Shown here: piece after piece, positions 5,873 through 11,677 of the stretch
How the letters are laid out: the number at the start of each line of letters is the position of its first letter
Numbering within the stretch: the stretch's first letter is position 1
From: an uncultured Roseateles sp.
GTDB lineage: Bacteria > Pseudomonadota > Gammaproteobacteria > Burkholderiales > Burkholderiaceae
NCBI GenBank assembly: GCA_946886855.1
Contig: CAMPJJ010000141.1
Span: 1 to 11,677 of the forward strand
Length of the DNA stretch: 11,677 bases
Reading direction: 5' to 3'
Position numbers and translations under genes: made by a program
Notes under the pieces: generated by a model
What the model saw: only the letters and a program-made list of their open reading frames with translations
What the model was told of the DNA's origin: nothing
Databases searched by the model: none

Positions 5873-6775
5873 TCAGCCGTGGATGTTGAACGCGAACTCG
5901 CGCTGGACGCGCCACGCCGCCGGCACGCCGGCCGGCCGGGTGAAGCGCCGCAGCGCGCGGTGGCTGGTCTCCTGGAGCGCGCTGCGCAGCGTCTGCTTGA
6001 CGCGGGCGCTGTCGCGGTCGCGCACGTCGTCGCCGCTGACCGCGCCGCCCATGTCGCCCAGGCGCAGCTCAAGCTCCTCCCACTCGACCGTGGCCGCCGC
6101 CGGCTGGAAGTCCATCCGGTAGCGGCCGTAGACCGCGTAGGCGCTGCCCACGCTGGGGTATTCGATCTCGCCGGCGATCGCGGATGCGACGGCGACCAGG
6201 TACACGCAGGCCTCGAGGCGGCCCGCGGGCCAACGGCGCAGCTGCGCCACATAGGCCTCGGGCTCGTTGCGCAGTTCGCGCCCGGCCAGGCAGTCGTCGG
6301 GCAGTCCCGCCGGATCCTCGAGCGCCCAGTACATGGCCGCCGCGCGGTCGCGGCCGCCCTCGGCCAGGCCCGCGATCATCCGCTGCAAGCCTTGCGGCTC
6401 GCCGGCAAGGTTCGCCTGCTGGTACAGGCGCGCGGCGCGCTCCCAGTCGGGCTTCAGGCAGACGCCCTGCTCGTACAGCGTGCCGGCCAGCAGGTAGACC
6501 GACGGGTACTTGCGCTTGAGCCCGTCGTTGAGCCGGCTGGCCACCAGCGCGCAATCACTGGCGCGCAGCGCGTCGTGGATGCCGGCGACCGCCTGCTCCT
6601 CGACCTTGCTCGGCGGCTCCTTGCGACCCGCGGCACCGGCGGACGCCGCGACCAGCGCGAGCAAGGCGCCCGTCACGACAGCGGCCGCCGACACCCGGGA
6701 CGGCCTGGATGCCTTGGACGTCGCGAACGTCGTCCATGCGTCAAGCGCCGTGCCAGGCGCGGCGTCCTTCGACAT
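5873..6775 (-). CDS. Exported Sel1-like protein with a TonB-C-like C-terminal region
   Basis: A 300-residue protein not assignable to a named family. Residues 28-49 are a hydrophobic Ala/Val/Leu segment preceded by basic residues and ending ASAGAA, a Sec signal peptide or signal anchor with an unusually long (27-residue) leader. Residues 90-152 (YLLAGTLYEQG, RAARLYQQANLAGEP, RAAAMYWALED) resemble Sel1/TPR helical repeats. Only four cysteines occur (C75, C106, C162, C190), consistent with disulfides outside the cytoplasm. Residues 206-300 fit the pattern of a TonB C-terminal domain: YP, YGRYRMDF, EELELRLGD, ALRRFTRPAG, then PAAWRVQREFAFNI. The start ATG 6775 lies 8 bases after the thiolase stop; its ribosome site is weak (GTGAG). 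Being the third gene of a beta-oxidation operon suggests a link to lipid or envelope uptake, but that is inference. Confidence 0.75.
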   Translation of the reverse strand: MSKDAAPGTALDAWTTFATSKASRPSRVSAAAVVTGALLALVAASAGAAGRKEPPSKVEEQAVAGIHDALRASDCALVASRLNDGLKRKYPSVYLLAGTLYEQGVCLKPDWERAARLYQQANLAGEPQGLQRMIAGLAEGGRDRAAAMYWALEDPAGLPDDCLAGRELRNEPEAYVAQLRRWPAGRLEACVYLVAVASAIAGEIEYPSVGSAYAVYGRYRMDFQPAAATVEWEELELRLGDMGGAVSGDDVRDRDSARVKQTLRSALQETSHRALRRFTRPAGVPAAWRVQREFAFNIHG

Positions 6776-6783
6776 CCGCCGAC

Positions 6784-7959
6784 TCACAGGACCTCGAACA
6801 CGCCGGCGGCGCCCATGCCGCCGCCGATGCACATGGTCACGCAGACACGCTTGGCGCCGCGGCGCTTGCCCTCGATCAGCGCGTGGCCGGTCAGGCGCTG
6901 GCCCGACACGCCGTAGGGATGGCCGATCGCGATCGCGCCGCCGTTGACGTTCAACTTGTCCATCGGGATGCCCAGCTTGTCCGCGCAGTACAGCACCTGC
7001 ACCGCGAAGGCCTCGTTGAGTTCCCACAGGTCGATGTCCGAGACCTTCAGGCCCAGGCGCTTGAGCACCTTGGGCACGGCGAAGACCGGGCCGATGCCCA
7101 TCTCGTCGGGCTCGCAGCCGGCCACGGCGAAACCGAGGAAACGGCCCAGCGGCTTCAGGCCCTTCCTCTCGGCATAGGCCTCGCTGACGATCGCGCAGGC
7201 GCCGGCGCCGTCGCTGAACTGGCTGGCGTTGCCCGCGGTGACCACGCCGCCGGGGACCGCCGTGCGGATGTCCTTGATGCTCTCGTAGGTCGTGCCCACG
7301 CGCAGGCCTTCGTCGACGCCGACAGTGACTTCCTTCGTCGTCATGCCGCGCACCTTGTCGGCGACGCCGGCCATCACGGTGATGGGCACGATCTCGGCGT
7401 TGAACAGGCCTTCGGCCTGCGCGGCGCAGGCGCGCTGCTGGCTGGCCGCGCCGTAGCGGTCCATGCGCTCCTTCGGGATCTTGTAGCGCTGGGCGACGTT
7501 CTCGGCCGTCTGCAGCATGGACCAGTAGATCTCGGGCTTGTGCGCCGACAGCCAGCTCTCGTGGATCATGTGGCGGTTGGCCTCGTTCTGCACGCAGGAG
7601 ATGCTCTCCACGCCGCCCGCGACGAACACGTCCGCCTCGCCGGCGATGATGCGCTGCGCGGCCGTCGCGATGGTCTGCAGGCCGCTGGAGCAGAACCGGT
7701 TGACGGTCTGTCCGGCGACGCTCACCGGCAGCCCGGCGCGCAGCGCGATCTGGCGCGCGATGTTGCTGCCGGTCGCGCCCTCGGGCGTGGCGCAGCCCAT
7801 GAGGACGTCCTCGACCTCGCCGCCCTCGATGCCGGCGCGCTCCAGCGCCGCGCGCACCACGTGGCCGCCCAGCGTGGCGCCGTGGGTCATGTTGAACGAA
7901 CCCTTCCAGCTCTTGGCGAGCGGGGTGCGGGCCGTGGAAACGATCAATGCCTTGCTCAT
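6784..7959 (-). CDS. Acetyl-CoA C-acyltransferase (3-ketoacyl-CoA thiolase)
   Basis: A 391-residue degradative-type thiolase that cleaves 3-ketoacyl-CoA with CoA to acetyl-CoA and a chain shorter by two carbons. The nucleophilic cysteine is C90 in [10 protein letters not shown], and the other catalytic residues are H347 in GHPYGVSG and C377 in CIGGGMG; all are intact and at the usual spacing. Length matches the family. Start ATG 7959 is preceded by AGGAG at a good distance. It follows the bifunctional hydratase/dehydrogenase gene by 28 bases, so the two probably form a FadA/FadB-like functional pair. A biosynthetic acetoacetyl-CoA thiolase is less likely because of this context and the NRFCSSGLQ form of the motif. 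Confidence 0.94.
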   Translation of the reverse strand: MSKALIVSTARTPLAKSWKGSFNMTHGATLGGHVVRAALERAGIEGGEVEDVLMGCATPEGATGSNIARQIALRAGLPVSVAGQTVNRFCSSGLQTIATAAQRIIAGEADVFVAGGVESISCVQNEANRHMIHESWLSAHKPEIYWSMLQTAENVAQRYKIPKERMDRYGAASQQRACAAQAEGLFNAEIVPITVMAGVADKVRGMTTKEVTVGVDEGLRVGTTYESIKDIRTAVPGGVVTAGNASQFSDGAGACAIVSEAYAERKGLKPLGRFLGFAVAGCEPDEMGIGPVFAVPKVLKRLGLKVSDIDLWELNEAFAVQVLYCADKLGIPMDKLNVNGGAIAIGHPYGVSGQRLTGHALIEGKRRGAKRVCVTMCIGGGMGAAGVFEVL

Positions 7960-7987
7960 TCTTTTCTCCTGATGCGGTCCGCGGGGG

Positions 7988-10084
7988 TCAGTCGTTGAAG
8001 CCCTTGCCCTGGTCGGCCAGGCGCTTCAGCAGCGGCGCGGGCTCCCAGAACTTCCCGTCGTCCAGCGGGTTCTTGGCGAAGCGCTTCATCGCCTGCACCA
8101 CGTTGTAGAGGCCGACCGTGTCGGCGTAGCACATCGGGCCGCCGCGGTGCAGCGGGAAGCCGTAGCCGGTCAGGTAGACCATGTCGATGTCGGAGGCGCG
8201 CAGGGCGATGCCCTCCTCCAGGATCCTGGCGCCCTCGTTGACCAGGGCGAAGACCAGGCGCTGCACGATCTCCTCGTCGCTGATCTTGCGCGGCGTGATG
8301 CCCAGCGCCGAGCGGTGCATGTCGATCATCTCCAGCACGGTCTTGGACGGGATCGCGTCGCGCTTGCCGGGCAGGTAGTCGTACCAGCCGGCGCCGGTCT
8401 TCTGGCCGAAGCGGCCCATCTCGCACAGCAGGTCGGCGGTCTTGGAGTAGCGCAGGTCCGGCTTCTCCAGGTAGCGGCGCTTGCGGATGTACCAGCCCAC
8501 GTCGTTGCCGGCCAGGTCGCCCATGCGGAACGGGCCCATCGCGAAGCCGAAGCGCTCGACCGCCTTGTCCACCTGCTGCGGCGTGCAGCCCTCCTCGAGC
8601 AGGAAGCCGGCCTGGCGGCTGTACTGCTCGATCATGCGGTTGCCGATGAAGCCGTCGCACACGCCGGAGACGACGCAGGTCTTGCGGATCTTCTTGCCCA
8701 GCGCCATCACGGTGGCCAGCACGTCCTTGGCGGTGGCCGCGCCGCGCACCACCTCCAGCAGCTTCATCACGTTGGCCGGGCTGAAGAAGTGGGTGCCGAT
8801 GACGTCCTGCGGACGCTTGGTGAAGGCCGCGATCTTGTCGACGTCCAGCGTCGAGGTGTTGCTGGCCAGGATCGCGCCGGGCTTCATCACCGCGTCGAGC
8901 TGCTTGAAGACCTGCTCCTTGACGCCGATGTCCTCGAACACGGCCTCGATGACCAGGTCCGCCTGGCCGATCTCGGCGTAGCTCAGCGTGGTGCCCAGCA
9001 GGCTCATGCGCTGGGCGTAGCGGTCTTCCTTGAGCTTGCCCTTCCTGACCTGCGCCTCGTAGTTCTTGCGGATGGTGGCGACGCCGCGGTCCAGCGCCTC
9101 CTGCTTCATCTCGAGGATCGTCACCGGGATGCCGGCGTTGAGGAAGTTCATCGCGATCCCGCCGCCCATCGTGCCGGCGCCGATGATGGCGACCTGCTCG
9201 ACCTTGCGCAGCGGCGTGTCCTCGGGGACATCGGGGATCTTGGAGGCGGCGCGCTCGGCGAAGAAGGCGTGTCGCAGCGCCTTGGACTCGGGCGTCAGCA
9301 TCAGCTGCTGGAAGGCGTCGCGCTCGGCGCGCATGCCGTCCTCGAATTTCATGGCCACCGAGTTCGCGACCGTCTCCACGCACTGCAGCGGCGCGGGGAA
9401 GTTCTTGGACATCGCGCCGACGGTGTTGCGCGCGAACTGGAAGTAGGCCTGGGCTTCGGGATGCTGGGCCTTGATGTCGCGCACGCGCGGCAGCGGGCGC
9501 TTGTCGGCGATGCTCATCGCGAACTGGACGGCGCCGTCGATCAGGTCGCCGTCGATGAGCTTCTGGAACAGCACCTGGCCCGGGACCTGCGCGAGCAGTT
9601 CGCTGGCGACCGGCTCGCCGCTGACGATCATGTTGAGCGCGGGCTCCACGCCCAGCGCGCGCGGCAGGCGCTGCGTGCCGCCGGCGCCGGGCAGCAGGCC
9701 CAGCTTCACTTCCGGCAGCGCGATCTTGGCGCCCGGCGCGGTGACGCGGTAGTGGCAGCCCAGGGCCAGTTCCAGGCCGCCGCCCATGGCGACGCTGTGG
9801 ATCGCGGCGACGACCGGCTTGGTGCAGGACTCGACGCGGTTGATCAGCGAGCCCAGGTTGGGTTCGGCCAGGGCCTTGGGCGAGCCGAACTCGCGGATGT
9901 CGGCGCCGCCGGAGAAGGCCTTGCCGGCGCCGGTGATGACGACGGCCTTGATGGCGGGATCGTTCTCCGCCTGCTCGATGCCCTCGGCGACGGCCAGCCG
10001 CGTGGCGTGGCCCAGGCCGTTGACCGGCGGATTGTTGAGCGTGATCACCGCGACCTGACCGCGGACTTCGTAGCTGGCACCCAT
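7988..10084 (-). CDS. Bifunctional enoyl-CoA hydratase / 3-hydroxyacyl-CoA dehydrogenase (FadJ/MFE-1-like)
   Basis: A 698-residue protein, close to the FadJ/FadB and MFE-1 length. The N-terminal crotonase domain (1-180) has the oxyanion-hole segment [15 protein letters not shown] (52-66) and the catalytic pair E105 (GGGLELAL) and E125 ([19 protein letters not shown]), 20 residues apart as in FadB. The 3-hydroxyacyl-CoA dehydrogenase domain begins about 295 with the NAD loop GAGTMGGG (302-309), followed by NTSTLD, catalytic H432 in [11 protein letters not shown], and [12 protein letters not shown]; the duplicated C-terminal helical domain follows. It hydrates trans-2-enoyl-CoA and oxidises the product to 3-ketoacyl-CoA. 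AAGGA lies about six bases before ATG 10084; the open frame extends further upstream but only into non-coding-looking sequence with the operator dyads. It is the first gene of the operon. Confidence 0.94.
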   Translation of the reverse strand: MGASYEVRGQVAVITLNNPPVNGLGHATRLAVAEGIEQAENDPAIKAVVITGAGKAFSGGADIREFGSPKALAEPNLGSLINRVESCTKPVVAAIHSVAMGGGLELALGCHYRVTAPGAKIALPEVKLGLLPGAGGTQRLPRALGVEPALNMIVSGEPVASELLAQVPGQVLFQKLIDGDLIDGAVQFAMSIADKRPLPRVRDIKAQHPEAQAYFQFARNTVGAMSKNFPAPLQCVETVANSVAMKFEDGMRAERDAFQQLMLTPESKALRHAFFAERAASKIPDVPEDTPLRKVEQVAIIGAGTMGGGIAMNFLNAGIPVTILEMKQEALDRGVATIRKNYEAQVRKGKLKEDRYAQRMSLLGTTLSYAEIGQADLVIEAVFEDIGVKEQVFKQLDAVMKPGAILASNTSTLDVDKIAAFTKRPQDVIGTHFFSPANVMKLLEVVRGAATAKDVLATVMALGKKIRKTCVVSGVCDGFIGNRMIEQYSRQAGFLLEEGCTPQQVDKAVERFGFAMGPFRMGDLAGNDVGWYIRKRRYLEKPDLRYSKTADLLCEMGRFGQKTGAGWYDYLPGKRDAIPSKTVLEMIDMHRSALGITPRKISDEEIVQRLVFALVNEGARILEEGIALRASDIDMVYLTGYGFPLHRGGPMCYADTVGLYNVVQAMKRFAKNPLDDGKFWEPAPLLKRLADQGKGFND

Positions 10085-10154
10085 GCTTGTTCCTTCCGAT
10101 GCTGAAGAGTCGCCTCGCCGCGGCCGCGTGTTCCCCGAAGACCGCCGGCGAAAA

Positions 10155-10166
10155 GAACGATCGTTC
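10155..10166. promoter_or_regulatory. Palindrome GAACGATCGTTC, candidate TetR-type operator of the beta-oxidation operon
   Basis: A perfect 12-base palindrome about 71 bases upstream of the operon's first ATG. It directly abuts a -10-like TAGAAT on the minus strand (10173-10168), so a bound repressor would cover the transcription start. Palindromes with AACGATCGTT-type cores are common for TetR-family repressors, and beta-oxidation genes in this group are often under such control (established in general). The specific regulator is not in the window. Confidence 0.5.
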
Positions 10167-10167
10167 G

Positions 10168-10173
10168 ATTCTA
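10168..10173 (-). promoter_or_regulatory. Possible -10 element TAGAAT for the beta-oxidation operon
   Basis: TAGAAT matches five of six bases of TATAAT. No good -35 box lies 16-18 bases upstream, so the promoter is tentative and may need an activator. Confidence 0.3.
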
Positions 10174-10192
10174 GGCAGCGCCGAGGCGCGGC

Positions 10193-10214
10193 GCTTGTCT
10201 CTGCTGTGACAAGC
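10193..10214. promoter_or_regulatory. Second dyad GCTTGTC-N8-GACAAGC upstream of the operon
   Basis: Perfect 7-base arms are separated by eight bases (22 bases overall). It lies where a -35 region or an upstream activator site would sit for the minus-strand operon, 20-46 bases upstream of the TAGAAT. It is unlike the first palindrome and would bind a different protein. It could also serve the divergent plus-strand gene. Confidence 0.4.
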
Positions 10215-10352
10215 AGTTCGGCCTGCGATGCGGACAAGCCCTGAGGCCGCTCACCCCGATCTGCGCAAGACGGTGGGCGCGAGGCGTGTTCTTGCAGTGG
10301 TCGGATGAAAACCAGAGACGCCCCGGCGCCACTGCACCGTGAACACCGCGTC

Positions 10353-10357
10353 AGGAG
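10353..10357 (+). promoter_or_regulatory. Shine-Dalgarno AGGAG deciding the start at 10366
   Basis: AGGAG is followed by eight bases and then the ATG at 10366. This favours that start over the in-frame GTG at 10339, which has no such site. Confidence 0.7.
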
Positions 10358-10365
10358 CCTCGTCC

Positions 10366-10982
10366 ATGCGCGCTCAGTCCTCCCCGTCCTCGTCGTCCTC
10401 TTCGTCCTCCACGTCCACGTCCATGTCGACGTCAACGTCCTCGTCCTTGACGCCCACTGCGGATTCCCTCACCCATGGCGGTCCTGATCGCGCGCACGCC
10501 GGCGAGCTCCGCGAGGCGCTGCTGAACGATTGGCTATCCCGCTGTGACGACGACTGGCTGCAGACGTACGACCGCGGCCAGTGCGTCGATCTCCTCCGGC
10601 AGGCCATGCGATCGGCGGATGGAGACGCCCCCGTGGAGCTGGACATGGCAACCGCGCTGGAGCTTCCTCCGCACGATGCGCTGCGCGCCGCCGGATTGAC
10701 CGCACGCCGCCTGAAGCCCGACCTGGACCTCAGCAAGTGGGCAGGTGCGCAAGCCCTGGCGGCCGCCCCACACCGCCGGTTCCGCGACGCGGCACGGGAC
10801 GCGGCACGGCAAGCGGCGCAGGCTGAAGCCGAGTTCAAGCCCGCATCGAGTTGCATGCAGGCAAGGAACAGGCGTTGGCGCAGCGCCGCGTCGAGCTGCT
10901 GGCCCCTTGGACTGACAAGCTTGCGGCGCAGGTCCGTGGGCCACTGCCCGAGCCCACGGTCGACGGGGCCAGTGCGGACTGA
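10366..10982 (+). CDS. Unrecognised Ser/Thr-rich N-terminus protein, apparently frameshifted near 10840
   Basis: I do not recognise the family. From ATG 10366, 24 of the first 34 residues are Ser or Thr, followed by a charged, helical region (GELREALLNDWLSRCDDDW, LDLSKWAGAQ, RFRDAARDAARQAAQAEAEF). After codon 159 (CCC at 10840-10842) this frame turns into Trp/Cys/Arg/Ser-rich sequence that runs through the opposite-strand gene to 11565. One frame over, from CGC at 10842, the sequence continues as RIELHAGKEQALAQRR, then VELLAPWTDKLAAQV, and stops at TGA 10980-10982, one base short of the neighbouring minus-strand gene. Restoring one C (CCC to CCCC) gives an intact 205-residue protein. The cause may be a true mutation or a sequencing error; no slippery heptamer suggests programmed shifting. 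The Ser/Thr-rich, charge-poor N-terminus resembles type III secretion signals, which is inference only. Confidence 0.6.
10378..10446 (+). repeat. Low-complexity TCN/ACN tract coding for Ser/Thr
   Basis: Twenty-three consecutive codons are TCN or ACN except one CCG and one ATG. It is a degenerate trinucleotide repeat, near the start of the gene, prone to length change in steps of three. Confidence 0.85.
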
Positions 10983-10983
10983 C

Positions 10984-11526
10984 TCAGAACGGCTTGTCCA
11001 GCTGCGTCGGCATGAAGCCGCGCGAGTTGGGGCCGTCGCCGGCCTCTTCCTGGATCTCGGTGCGGGCGAAGCCGCCCTCGGCGCGGCGCTCGCGGGCGCG
11101 GTCCTGGCGCTCCAGCGCCGCCTCGACGCTGGCGACGGAAGGCGCCGGCGCGGGCACGCTCCGCGGCTTCTCGATCGGGCGGAAGGCCGGCAGCGGCGTG
11201 GGCGCGCTCACGGGCGAGACGGAGTCCAGCGGCAGGAGGGAATCGGCCCCGTCGACCGCTTCCTGCGGCGCGGCGGCGATCGCGGCCTTGCGACGCAGCC
11301 GCTCGACGGTCAGGCGCATTTCGCCCAGCTCCATCTGCTGGCGCTCGATCTGGCGACGCGCCTGCGTGGTCTGCTCATTGAGCAGCAGGCGCGACGACTC
11401 GATCCGGTCGATCAGCCGACGCGCGCGCTTGAGCTTGGGCCACCACCAGCCGCTCACGGCGGCGCCACCGACGGCCAATCCGGCCAGCGTCCCGACGGCC
11501 ACCATCCATGGCTGCACCGAATTCAT
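10984..11526 (-). CDS. Small membrane-anchored coiled-coil protein of unknown function
   Basis: A 180-residue protein. Residues 8-29 form one hydrophobic segment (MVAVGTLAGLAVGGAA then VSGWWW), followed by PKLKRARR, so the N-terminus is probably outside and the rest cytoplasmic by the positive-inside rule. Residues 33-85 are rich in Arg, Gln, Glu and Leu with heptad-like spacing (coiled coil). Residues 98-132 are Pro/Ser/Ala-rich and flexible. The C-terminus ends NSRGFMPTQLDKPF, which looks like a short conserved tail motif. The layout recalls small one-TM coiled-coil division or envelope proteins such as ZapG, without clear homology. AGGGAG precedes ATG 11526 by six bases. It converges with the frameshifted gene at a 1-base gap. 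Coding status is well supported; function is unknown. Confidence 0.75.
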   Translation of the reverse strand: MNSVQPWMVAVGTLAGLAVGGAAVSGWWWPKLKRARRLIDRIESSRLLLNEQTTQARRQIERQQMELGEMRLTVERLRRKAAIAAAPQEAVDGADSLLPLDSVSPVSAPTPLPAFRPIEKPRSVPAPAPSVASVEAALERQDRARERRAEGGFARTEIQEEAGDGPNSRGFMPTQLDKPF

Positions 11527-11572
11527 GGGGGGCTCCCTGTTCTTGTTGCCTGCCGGCCAATGTAGACCGGCG

Positions 11573-11584
11573 CCTTCGCGAAGG
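11573..11584. promoter_or_regulatory. 12-base palindrome CCTTCGCGAAGG upstream of the coiled-coil gene
   Basis: A perfect palindrome 47 bases upstream of ATG 11526. It might be an operator, but no matching promoter elements are clear; GC-rich DNA yields such palindromes by chance. The rest of 11527-11677 shows nothing I can support. Confidence 0.2.
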
Positions 11585-11677
11585 GGAGCGGCGGGCCACC
11601 CGGATCAGGGGACGGCGCAACGCGGTCGGGGGACCATGAACGTGGGGGGTGGGCATGTCGGGATCCGCGCGGGCGGC

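Noticed and set aside
4199..6916. Plus-strand open frame of 905 codons opposite the acyl-CoA dehydrogenase and Sel1-like genes
   Set aside because: Its protein is rich in Arg, Ala, His, Val and Gly with no domain, and it lies opposite two genes with recognisable motifs. It is an antisense shadow caused by high GC.
8147..10105. Plus-strand open frame of 652 codons opposite the bifunctional beta-oxidation gene
   Set aside because: Low-complexity shadow composition, and the opposite strand has all catalytic motifs of two enzymes.
10831..10850. Programmed -1 ribosomal frameshift at the CCC run
   Set aside because: No X-XXY-YYZ slippery heptamer is present and I found no obvious downstream structure; a base loss or sequencing error is simpler.
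10374..10856. Minus-strand frame ending in an acidic Asp/Glu/Val run opposite the Ser/Thr tract
   Set aside because: The acidic run is the complement of the TCN/ACN repeat. The plus strand has a good ribosome site and a protein-like continuation, so the minus frame is taken as a shadow.
10983..11565. Continuation of the plus-strand frame from 10366 up to 11565
   Set aside because: It is antisense to the coiled-coil membrane protein gene and reads as Arg/Gly/His-rich shadow; the better continuation stops at 10982.

Overview
The window is GC-rich with dense, closely packed genes. It reads as a chromosomal segment of a betaproteobacterium of the order Burkholderiales, perhaps the Roseateles/Mitsuaria/Rubrivivax group. 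That placement is inferred from base composition, protein style and gene order; no marker gene is present.

Layout. (1) At the left edge, minus strand, lie a medium-chain NAD(P)H oxidoreductase (1191 to 172) and the first 57 codons of an ElaA-like acetyltransferase, joined by a TGATG stop/start overlap. (2) Plus strand 1442-2695 holds an unrecognised 417-residue protein. Its middle carries five 11-residue tandem repeats of the type RR-x-E/D-A-V/I-Y-D-T/V-P-P. All six tyrosines of the protein sit in Y-x-x-P or Y-x-N sites, like tyrosine-phosphorylation docking sites in eukaryotic adaptors and bacterial effectors. (3) Minus strand 10084 to 2698 is a six-gene fatty-acid beta-oxidation operon. In transcription order it encodes a bifunctional enoyl-CoA hydratase/3-hydroxyacyl-CoA dehydrogenase, a thiolase, an exported Sel1/TonB-C-like protein, a 606-residue acyl-CoA dehydrogenase, a short-chain dehydrogenase and a PaaI-type thioesterase. 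(4) The 281-base region upstream of the operon (10085-10365) is divergent and holds two dyads, GAACGATCGTTC and GCTTGTC-N8-GACAAGC, which are candidate operators. (5) Plus strand 10366-10982 encodes a second unrecognised protein with a Ser/Thr-rich N-terminus. It appears to be broken by a one-base frameshift in a CCC run near 10840. (6) Minus strand 11526 to 10984 encodes a small membrane-anchored coiled-coil protein.

How the genes work together. The acyl-CoA dehydrogenase, bifunctional enzyme and thiolase supply every step of one turn of beta-oxidation. The SDR and thioesterase probably handle side products or release CoA. No acyl-CoA ligase, electron-transfer flavoprotein or regulator gene lies in the window, so the TetR-type control suggested by the palindrome is inferred. 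The two plus-strand orphan genes flank the operon, each converges with a minus-strand gene at a gap of 1-2 bases, and neither belongs to the metabolic unit. The tyrosine-repeat protein is the most promising unusual item: it could be a secreted effector that mimics host phosphotyrosine docking proteins, but no secretion system or kinase is visible here.

Stretches without genes: 1192-1441 holds one short dyad and no convincing promoter; 11527-11677 holds a 12-base palindrome and nothing else I can support. I saw no rRNA, tRNA, CRISPR array, insertion sequence or clear intrinsic terminator.
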